Origin: Chitinophagaceae bacterium
GTDB lineage: Bacteria > Bacteroidota > Bacteroidia > Chitinophagales > Chitinophagaceae
Assembly: GCA_021738605.1 (NCBI GenBank)
Contig: JAIPBY010000065.1
Location: 1 to 11,702 of the forward strand
DNA: 11,702 bases
Reading direction: 5' to 3'
The notes under the pieces are model-generated. The model was given only the letters and a program-made list of their open reading frames with translations, was not told where the DNA came from and ran no database searches. This document shows, in pieces, positions 1-6,173 of this stretch (position 1 is the stretch's first letter; every line of letters begins with the position of its first letter). Made by a program: the position numbers and the translations under genes.

Positions 1-1105
1 GGACATGCTTGGCCAGATTGGCCTTGGCATCCATACCGATAAATGCATTGTCAGGACTTCCGATGTTCAACTCGGCTCCACGGATAAACATCACAGGGTT
101 GAGGTAGCTGAACTCAAAATGATCCTTTCGTCCAAATACTACCCCTTCAAACAAGCCCAGTGTCAGCCATTTGGGGGCATTGAAACTGATGTGGTGGATA
201 GAGGCATATTTTTTGGGATAGAGTGAATCTCCGCCCAAACCATCCCTGGTATATTGTGGCGTAAGTTCCATGATGCGGCTCATGTAGTTAAGTTTCCATA
301 CGCGCAAGTTCATGTTGAAAAACAGATGGCTGTTGGAATGTTCGCTGATGAACAGGCTCCTGTAACCGTTTCCAAGAAACATCTTATCAAATCCAAACTG
401 AACATTGATGAATTTTGCTGCATTGAAAAAAACCGTTCCCCTGGCATCAAAATAATCAAAACCTGTTTCCTTGAATGTCTTGTACCGCCCTGCACCGGGC
501 ACGGCCCTGAACCTGTTGACATCATTCCTTACAAAAACAGGCGTTTTTTCCTGGTTCTCGGTGAGGTAGGCATGAAATCCAACCTTACCTCCAATCAAAG
601 AACGCACCACGGCTCCCCGGGTATTGAGGTAAAGCAGTTCATCGGTTGCATCATCTCTCATGGCTTGCAGTTGAAGAACCGGATTGACAGAGAGGAAAAA
701 ATCCTTTTGGTTCACCCCAATCATGTTGGCAGGATCCTTGAAAAAATTGTTGAATACCGGCTTCCTGCTTTTTATGTTGGGAACCCCGTTGCTGGTCCAT
801 TCCAGGTTATTCAGCCTTGACCTGTCGATGTTGTACCGGTCTACCTTTGAAAGTGAAAGATTACTGGAGGCTGCCCGGTCGAGGGCACTGGCCCACCATT
901 TTCTGTTAAAGGGTTTGATGAATGAAAAATTCAAGAGGCTATCGCCTTGCAACTTTATCTCCAGGCGGTCGAGTAAAATATACTCCTTGGAGCCTTGTTG
1001 AAAAAGGGTAGACTGTGCATTCACGCAGAAAGGCGCAATAAATATCAGCCCGACTAAAAAGGTTTTGATAATTTGCAGCACAGATTTACCAATACTATAG
1101 CTCAT
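1..1105 (-). CDS. Wzi/RemB-like outer-membrane protein (5' part; runs off left edge)
   Basis: An open frame of 368 codons begins at the ATG on the minus strand at 1105 and continues unbroken to the left edge, so the C-terminus is missing. Residues 1-30 form a clear Sec signal peptide: a lysine-containing start, a hydrophobic stretch (IIKTFLVGLIFIAPF) and a VNA|QS cleavage site. The mature part is rich in aromatic and Asn/Gly residues and in short alternating strands, as in outer-membrane beta-barrels. Near residues 336-353 it reads NPVMFIRGAE...GSPDN, a pattern I associate with the Bacteroidetes capsule-assembly Wzi family, which includes the gliding protein RemB. The likely role is therefore in surface polysaccharide or surface adhesion at the outer membrane, but the exact function is not shown. 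The start codon overlaps that of the divergent dihydroorotase. A GTG at codon 9 would be an alternative start but would shorten the signal peptide. I am confident that it is an exported protein and less sure of the family. Confidence 0.72.
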   Translation of the reverse strand, partial: MSYSIGKSVLQIIKTFLVGLIFIAPFCVNAQSTLFQQGSKEYILLDRLEIKLQGDSLLNFSFIKPFNRKWWASALDRAASSNLSLSKVDRYNIDRSRLNNLEWTSNGVPNIKSRKPVFNNFFKDPANMIGVNQKDFFLSVNPVLQLQAMRDDATDELLYLNTRGAVVRSLIGGKVGFHAYLTENQEKTPVFVRNDVNRFRAVPGAGRYKTFKETGFDYFDARGTVFFNAAKFINVQFGFDKMFLGNGYRSLFISEHSNSHLFFNMNLRVWKLNYMSRIMELTPQYTRDGLGGDSLYPKKYASIHHISFNAPKWLTLGLFEGVVFGRKDHFEFSYLNPVMFIRGAELNIGSPDNAFIGMDAKANLAKHV

Positions 1106-2447
1106 GTCGAATATTCTCATTAAAAACGTTCAAATTGTAAACGAAGGCAAGATTACTGTGTCGGATATCTTGATAGGCAACCAAAGGATATTGAAAATTG
1201 CGCAGGGAATCGACAATAAATATAACGCAAGGGAAATTAACGGTGAAAACAAATACTTATTGCCCGGCATAATCGATGACCAGGTGCATTTCAGGGAACC
1301 CGGACTTACCCACAAGGCCAATATCCATTCTGAATCCATGGCAGCGGTTGCCGGAGGCACTACCAGCTTCATGGAAATGCCCAATACCAAACCTCCTGCG
1401 CTCACACAGGAGTTGCTGGAGGAAAAATATTCCATTGCTGCCAACAGTGCGGTTGCGAATTATTCTTTTTTCATGGGCACCTCCAATGACAATGCTGATG
1501 AGGTTTTGAAAACAAATGACAACAAAGAAAATGTATGTGGTGTGAAGATTTTCATGGGTTCTTCCACAGGCAATATGCTGGTAGACAACCATCTTTCCTT
1601 AGACAGGATTTTCAGGGAATCTGAACTGCTGATTGCAACACATTGCGAGGATGAGCGCATCATCAAAGCCAATCTTGAAAAACTGCGCAGCACCAAGGCA
1701 GTGCTCGAAGCTTCCGATCATCCCATCATCCGTGATGCAGAAGCCTGCTTTGAATCTTCCCTGATAGCTGTACAGCTGGCCAAAAGAAACAATACAAGAT
1801 TGCACATTTTGCATATCTCTACAGCAAAAGAATTGCAACTGTTCACCAACCTGATTCCTCTGGAAGAAAAACGGATCACCTCAGAAGTATGTGTGCACCA
1901 TCTTCACTTTACAGCGGATGATTATGCAACCCTCGGCAACAAAATAAAATGCAACCCTGCCATCAAATCAAAAGAAAACAAGGCCGCCCTTTGGGAGGCA
2001 TTGTTGGATGACAGGCTGGACATCATCGCAACAGACCATGCCCCACATGCCATCGATGAAAAATCTGGCGACTATGACCATGCGCATGCAGGATTGCCAC
2101 TTGTTCAGCACAGCCTTCAATTGATGTTGCACCAGCACAAGCAGGGCAGAATCAACCTTGAAAAAATGGTTGAGAAAATGGCGCATGCACCGGCAAAATG
2201 TTTTCAAATCAGGGACCGCGGATTCATCCGGGAAGGCTATTTTGCTGACCTGGTCTTGGTGGACCTGAACCAACCATATACCGTCAGCAAGGAAAATCTC
2301 CTCTACAAATGTGGCTGGAGTCCACTGGAGGGATTCACCTTCCCTGCAACCATTGCCATGACTTTTGTAAACGGCTACCCGGTTTATGAAAATGGAAGGG
2401 TTGATGCATCCTATACTGGAATGCGCCTCCAATTCAACAGGAACTAA
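1104..2447 (+). CDS. pyrC: Dihydroorotase, class I, Bacteroidetes type
   Basis: A cytoplasmic amidohydrolase of 447 aa that interconverts N-carbamoyl-L-aspartate and dihydroorotate, the third step of de novo pyrimidine synthesis. Residues 1-50 form the small beta domain (MSNILIKNVQIVNEG) and the TIM barrel follows. The metal site is visible: IDDQVHFREPG at 57-67 (H62; the first His of the usual HxH is Gln60), VKIFMG at 147-152 (K148, candidate carboxylated bridging lysine), ATHCED with H180, LHILHIST with H237, and IIATDHAPH with D311 as catalytic base. Length and the C-terminal CGWSPLEGFTF and FVNG motifs fit class I dihydroorotases. From memory, the enzyme of Porphyromonas gingivalis has the same DDQVHFREPG and GSSTGNMLV motifs, so this is a lineage variant rather than a broken gene. 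Allantoinase or dihydropyrimidinase are related alternatives but fit less well. The ATG at 1104 gives the typical N-terminus. The MutS-like gene follows 5 bp after the stop, which suggests one transcript. Confidence 0.93.
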   Translation: MSNILIKNVQIVNEGKITVSDILIGNQRILKIAQGIDNKYNAREINGENKYLLPGIIDDQVHFREPGLTHKANIHSESMAAVAGGTTSFMEMPNTKPPALTQELLEEKYSIAANSAVANYSFFMGTSNDNADEVLKTNDNKENVCGVKIFMGSSTGNMLVDNHLSLDRIFRESELLIATHCEDERIIKANLEKLRSTKAVLEASDHPIIRDAEACFESSLIAVQLAKRNNTRLHILHISTAKELQLFTNLIPLEEKRITSEVCVHHLHFTADDYATLGNKIKCNPAIKSKENKAALWEALLDDRLDIIATDHAPHAIDEKSGDYDHAHAGLPLVQHSLQLMLHQHKQGRINLEKMVEKMAHAPAKCFQIRDRGFIREGYFADLVLVDLNQPYTVSKENLLYKCGWSPLEGFTFPATIAMTFVNGYPVYENGRVDASYTGMRLQFNRN

Positions 2448-2452
2448 ACAGC

Positions 2453-3817
2453 ATGCTGGTAGACAACATCACTTTGTACGACCTTTCCATCTTCCACAGG
2501 GAGGATGAGCAATCCCTGTTCAACAAAATTGACCATACCAGAACCAATGCAGGCAAGGCGGAACTAAAAAAAAAATTCACCAGGCCTTATAGTGATATAC
2601 ACGATATCCTTCAGGTGCAGGAGATCCTCTCCTTCATTGGTACGAGGCTGGATGTCTGGCCGTCAAGGATCACCAACGGCACCTTGCTTGTCATAGAAAA
2701 ATTTCTTGATGACAATCCGGATGCAATGCCAGAGCAGCCCAACCCGGTCAATGCTTTTTTTTACAAATGGCTTCATCCTGCAGACCATGCCATGATTAAA
2801 TTCTCAATGCAGCAACTCTTTGAATGTATCAAGGGATTTGAAGCCGTGCATGCTTTTTTTTCTGCATGCCAAAGACCAAAAATGCTGGATGATGCATTGC
2901 AACAATCTGAAAAAATCCTGCGCGACCACAGGCTCAAAGGATTGCAATCCCTGCAAACCTTCAATGCCTTGAGCCCTGCAGAAGTTTTGTATTTCGGAAG
3001 GATCTTTCATGGGGAAATGGCCAATGATCTTCAGACACTCATGGGTGTTTATGGGCAACTTGATGCCTGGTATGCAATGGCCAAAGCCAACAAAGAACTG
3101 GACTTGCAACTTCCACATTTCACTGATGGTGCAGAACCCATGATCAGTGCAAAAGGGCTCTGGCACTTGATGCTCAAGGAGCCGGTCGGATACGATCTTG
3201 AAATGAATCCACACGCCAATTTTATTTTTCTTACCGGCGCCAACATGGCAGGGAAAACCACGCTGATCAAGGCTGTTGGCCTATCAACCTATCTTGCACA
3301 CCTGGGCATGGGTGTTGCCGCCAAAAGCATGAAGCTTTCCCTTTTTGAAGGCATACTCAGCAACATCACTGTAGAAGACAACCTCATCAAAGGGGAAAGT
3401 TATTTTTTCAATGAAGTGCGGCGGATCCGCGAAACCATCACCCGCATCAGTGATGGCAAAAAATGGCTGATCCTCATTGATGAACTTTTCAAGGGCACCA
3501 ATATCCAGGATGCGATGAAATGTTCACTGACCGTTATCAGGGGATTGATCAATATGCGCAACGGCCTTTTTATCCTTTCCACCCATCTCTATGAGATTGG
3601 TGATGCGCTCAAAGACTTGCCCTCCATCAGTTTCAAATACTTTGAAACCCATCTCACCGAAAATGAACTCCGCTTCAGCTATCAACTCAAAGAAGGCATC
3701 AGCCAAGACAGGATGGGCTACCTGATCCTTCAAAAAGAAGGTGTCGTTTCCCTGTTGGAAAACATTGGAAAGAACACCAACATTGCGGGTGAAAACAACA
3801 ACAATATTAGCGGTTAA
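2453..3817 (+). CDS. Stand-alone MutS-like ATPase (MutS domain III/V only)
   Basis: A 454 aa protein whose C-terminal half is the ATPase domain of the MutS family. It has TGANMAGKTT (Walker A, 261-270), ESYFFNE (315-321, the MutS S-x-F-x-x-E signature), LILIDELFKGTN (Walker B and following loop, 339-350) and STH (376-378, the switch histidine). Residues 20-60 (HTRTNAGKAELKKKFTRP, then DIHDILQVQEIL) match the start of the MutS lever/core domain. The protein is about half the length of MutS1. It lacks the N-terminal mismatch-binding domain with Phe-x-Glu, shows no clear clamp, and has no Smr nuclease domain, so ordinary mismatch recognition is unlikely. Stand-alone MutS-related ATPases are common in Bacteroidetes, but I know of no settled function. 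A role in DNA repair or recombination is inferred only from the fold. The C-terminus ends in an Asn-rich tail. The gene lies 5 bp after pyrC, and comM follows 60 bp later. An A10 run lies at codons 38-41. Confidence 0.85.
   Translation: MLVDNITLYDLSIFHREDEQSLFNKIDHTRTNAGKAELKKKFTRPYSDIHDILQVQEILSFIGTRLDVWPSRITNGTLLVIEKFLDDNPDAMPEQPNPVNAFFYKWLHPADHAMIKFSMQQLFECIKGFEAVHAFFSACQRPKMLDDALQQSEKILRDHRLKGLQSLQTFNALSPAEVLYFGRIFHGEMANDLQTLMGVYGQLDAWYAMAKANKELDLQLPHFTDGAEPMISAKGLWHLMLKEPVGYDLEMNPHANFIFLTGANMAGKTTLIKAVGLSTYLAHLGMGVAAKSMKLSLFEGILSNITVEDNLIKGESYFFNEVRRIRETITRISDGKKWLILIDELFKGTNIQDAMKCSLTVIRGLINMRNGLFILSTHLYEIGDALKDLPSISFKYFETHLTENELRFSYQLKEGISQDRMGYLILQKEGVVSLLENIGKNTNIAGENNNNISG
2566..2575 (+). 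repeat. A10 homopolymer inside the MutS-like gene
   Basis: Ten consecutive A residues encode Leu-Lys-Lys-Lys-Phe (CTA AAA AAA AAA TTC) around residues 38-42 of the MutS-like ATPase. It is the longest mononucleotide run I noticed in the window; other genes have runs of 7-8. Gain or loss of one base would remove the whole ATPase domain. Confidence 0.9.
2847..2869 (+). repeat. TGCATGC direct repeats flanking a T8 run
   Basis: The 7-mer TGCATGC occurs at 2847-2853 and again at 2863-2869, separated by T8 and two further bases. The GCATGC core is self-complementary, so the copies can act as a direct repeat 16 bp apart or as a 6-bp stem with a 10-nt loop. It sits in codons 132-139 of the MutS-like gene (HAFFSAC). 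It may be chance. Confidence 0.6.
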
Positions 3818-3842
3818 TCCTTTTATCGAGGATGATTTTCCC

Positions 3843-3873
3843 ATTGGCAGCCCTGGCCGTAGTCATAGCTTTA
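3843..3873 (+). promoter_or_regulatory. Weak candidate promoter before comM
   Basis: ATTG at 3843-3846 and TAGCTTTA at 3866-3873 resemble the Bacteroidetes -33 (TTTG) and -7 (TAnnTTTG) elements, with 19 bp between them. The last base of the -7 box is A instead of G. If it is used, transcription would begin at or next to the comM ATG at 3878, giving an essentially leaderless message. The 60-bp gap holds no other obvious signal and no clear terminator hairpin, so read-through from the MutS-like gene is equally possible. Confidence 0.25.
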
Positions 3874-3877
3874 CACC

Positions 3878-5425
3878 ATGTTTGTAAAGACCTTTGGAAG
3901 TGCCGTATATGGGGTTGAGGCGAAAACCATCACCATTGAAGTGAACTGGACCGCCCAGGGAAAAGAATATTGTATTGTAGGATTGGCCGACTCCGCCATC
4001 AAGGAGAGCATGCAAAGGATTGAAAGCGCCATCAAATCAAAACGGTTTGAAATGCCGCGCACGCGGATTGTCATCAACCTTGCACCTGCAGACCTGAGGA
4101 AAAGCGGCACAGCCTTTGACCTTCCCATTGCCATCGGCATTCTGGCTGCCTCCGAGCAAATCCCGCTGGCAGAAAAATTTGATCGGTATATCATGATGGG
4201 TGAACTCAGCCTGGACGGAGAGCTGCGCCCGATAAGAGGAGCCCTGCCCATTGCCATTCAAGCAAGGAAAGAAGGATTCAATGGATTCATCCTGCCTGCC
4301 GAAAACGCCCAGGAGGCTGCGATGGTCAGTGGCATCAAGGTATACGGCATGAAGAACATCAGGGAGGTGGTTGAATTCATCCAATCGGAGGGCTCAAGCG
4401 CTGCGCCCATCTCCATCAACATAGAGGAAGCGTTCAGTAACGCACAGCAGGCATTTGAAAATGATTTTGCTGAAGTGAAGGGCCAGGAAAACATCAAGAG
4501 GGCGTTGGAAATCGCGGCTTCGGGCGGGCACAATGTAATTCTCATCGGTCCGCCCGGTGCTGGGAAAACCATGCTGGCAAAGCGCTTGGCATCCATCCTT
4601 CCTCCCCTTTCCATGGAAGAGGCATTGGAAAGCACAAAGATCCATAGCGTGGCGGGTAAACTTCCCGAGCATGCCACCCTCATCACCAAAAGGCCTTTCA
4701 GAAGCCCTCATCATTCGATCAGCAATGCTGGCCTTGTTGGGGGCGGTGCCAACCCACAACCCGGAGAGATTTCCCTTTCACACAATGGCGTGTTATTCCT
4801 TGATGAACTTCCGGAATTCAAGAGAAATGTACTGGAGGTGATGCGGCAACCCATGGAAGAAAGAAGGGTAACCATTTCAAGGGCAAGGCTGGCCGTTGAT
4901 TTTCCCGCATCATTCATGCTGGTGGCATCCATGAACCCCTGCCCCTGCGGGTTCTACAATCATCCTGAAAAAACTTGCAACTGCCCTCCAGGGGCTGTTA
5001 CCAAGTACCTGAACCGCATTTCAGGCCCCTTGCTGGACAGGATTGACTTGCATGTGGAAGTGACCCCTGTTGCTTTTTCAGCACTGGCATCAAAAGAAAC
5101 CATTGAAAATTCTGCCAGCATCAGGGATCGTGTAATGGCTGCCCGTGCACTACAGGCAGAGCGATACAAAGGAAAAAAGGGAATCTATGCCAATGCGCAA
5201 ATGGGATCTAAGGAAATGAAAAACATTTGCCAGTTGAATGAAGCGGGTCAACATTTGCTCAAAAATGCTATGGAAAAATTAAGCCTTTCCGCAAGGGCCT
5301 ATGATAGGATACTGAAAGTTGCAAGAACAGTGGCAGACCTTGCCAACAGTGAAAACATCATGCCTGAACATATTGCGGAAGCCATACATTACAGAAGCCT
5401 CGACAGGGAGGGATGGGGAGGATGA
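3878..5425 (+). CDS. comM: ComM/YifB family AAA+ ATPase (Mg-chelatase-like)
   Basis: A 515 aa protein of the usual length for ComM/YifB. In Vibrio and other species, ComM is a hexameric helicase that promotes branch migration so that incoming single-stranded DNA integrates during natural transformation. The N-terminal ChlI-like domain (1-170) begins with the characteristic MFVKTFGSAVYGVEA and carries IVGLADSAIKES and APADLRKSGTAFDLPIA. The AAA+ core follows: GPPGAGKT (Walker A, 224-231), FRSPHHSIS (274-282), HNGVLFLDELPEF (Walker B with D309-E310) and GPLLDRIDLHVEV (383-395). MNPCPCGFY and TCNCPP (352-370) supply four Cys (C355, C357, C367, C369) in the zinc-finger-like loop typical of the family. 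The C-terminal lid (about 445-515) contains LSARAYDRILKVARTVADL. All key residues are present. No other competence gene is in the window, so the role here rests on the family. The start agrees with the conserved N-terminus. It converges on lspA. Confidence 0.93.
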   Translation: MFVKTFGSAVYGVEAKTITIEVNWTAQGKEYCIVGLADSAIKESMQRIESAIKSKRFEMPRTRIVINLAPADLRKSGTAFDLPIAIGILAASEQIPLAEKFDRYIMMGELSLDGELRPIRGALPIAIQARKEGFNGFILPAENAQEAAMVSGIKVYGMKNIREVVEFIQSEGSSAAPISINIEEAFSNAQQAFENDFAEVKGQENIKRALEIAASGGHNVILIGPPGAGKTMLAKRLASILPPLSMEEALESTKIHSVAGKLPEHATLITKRPFRSPHHSISNAGLVGGGANPQPGEISLSHNGVLFLDELPEFKRNVLEVMRQPMEERRVTISRARLAVDFPASFMLVASMNPCPCGFYNHPEKTCNCPPGAVTKYLNRISGPLLDRIDLHVEVTPVAFSALASKETIENSASIRDRVMAARALQAERYKGKKGIYANAQMGSKEMKNICQLNEAGQHLLKNAMEKLSLSARAYDRILKVARTVADLANSENIMPEHIAEAIHYRSLDREGWGG

Positions 5426-5441
5426 ATAGTGCAGCGTGGCC

Positions 5442-6116
5442 TTATACTGTCGGGGTTTCTGTTTCCTCTGTTGGAGCCTTGGAGGCTTCTACGGAAGGGA
5501 AAAACCTGCTTTGAAAAATCAAAATGGCAAATACACCTCCAGAAATAGATGCATCGGCAATGTTAAAAACAGGCCTGAAAAACATGAAGGATTCTCCACC
5601 CCAGAGTGGAAACCATGATGGAAAATAAGCGTCTTCAATGATGGGCATGTACAACATGTCTACCACCTTGCCATGCAAAAATCCAGCATAGCCGCCTTGA
5701 AAACCTTGCTGCCAGATACCATGGGCAAGATTCTGCAGATAGGGATCACTGGCTTCAAATGCCATCCCATAAAACAGGCTGTCGATCAGGTTGCCTATGG
5801 CTCCTGCATAGATGAAGGTGACACAGATGATATAACCAACATGGTATTTTTTCTTGATGATGTCCAGAATATAATAGGTACCAAAGCCAACAGCCACCAA
5901 CCTGAAAACAGTGAGGGCTATCTTTCCCCAGTCACCCCCAAGCTTCCATCCATAGGCCATCCCCTCATTCTCAATAAAATGAAACCTTAACCAGGGAATG
6001 GATTGGAACAGGACATTTTCCTGGCCCATGTGGTAACTGGTCTTGATATAAATTTTCAATGCCTGGTCAGCAAGCAGGATCAAAAAAGTCAGGAAAAGGG
6101 CGTGTTTGAACTTCAA
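5442..6116 (-). CDS. lspA: Lipoprotein signal peptidase II (TTG start)
   Basis: An inner-membrane aspartyl protease of 224 aa that cleaves the signal peptide from diacylglyceryl-modified prolipoproteins. Four membrane segments are visible (about 5-22, 65-85, 93-112 and 183-202). The catalytic aspartates are D112 in AGAIGNLIDSLFYG and D188 in FNIADASIS; D17 (LLADQALK) and N50 (FIENEGMAYG) are the other family landmarks. Between the two catalytic motifs there are about 70 residues, including HGKVVDMLYMP and an aromatic-rich stretch (FPSWFPLWGG). This is longer than in E. coli (about 164 aa in total) but typical of Bacteroidetes. A Glu/Thr-rich tail (208-224) follows the last helix. The start must be TTG at 6116: upstream there is no in-frame ATG before the stop at 6174-6176, and the next Met is residue 30. 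The gene lies 57 bp after murF-alr, with its own promoter-like box. Confidence 0.93.
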   Translation of the reverse strand: MKFKHALFLTFLILLADQALKIYIKTSYHMGQENVLFQSIPWLRFHFIENEGMAYGWKLGGDWGKIALTVFRLVAVGFGTYYILDIIKKKYHVGYIICVTFIYAGAIGNLIDSLFYGMAFEASDPYLQNLAHGIWQQGFQGGYAGFLHGKVVDMLYMPIIEDAYFPSWFPLWGGESFMFFRPVFNIADASISGGVFAILIFQSRFFPSVEASKAPTEETETPTV

Positions 6117-6130
6117 AATGCAGGTTTTTG

Positions 6131-6138
6131 CAAATATA
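6131..6138 (-). promoter_or_regulatory. Candidate -7 promoter box for lspA (TATATTTG)
   Basis: Read on the minus strand this is TATATTTG, a full match to the Bacteroidetes -7 consensus TAnnTTTG. It lies 14 bp before the TTG start of lspA, which would give a leader of about 8-10 nt. No convincing TTTG lies about 19-21 bp further upstream, so the assignment is moderate. Confidence 0.4.
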
Positions 6139-6173
6139 ATGATAAGCGAACAATGGCAGATGACCCCAAAGGA

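Noticed and set aside
254..820. Long plus-strand open frame opposite the outer-membrane protein gene
   Set aside because: The minus strand has a continuous 368-codon frame with a signal peptide and family motifs over the same bases. The plus-strand translation has no recognisable motif.
5673..5990. 105-codon plus-strand open frame opposite lspA
   Set aside because: It is antisense to a confidently identified lspA with both catalytic aspartates, and has no family features of its own.
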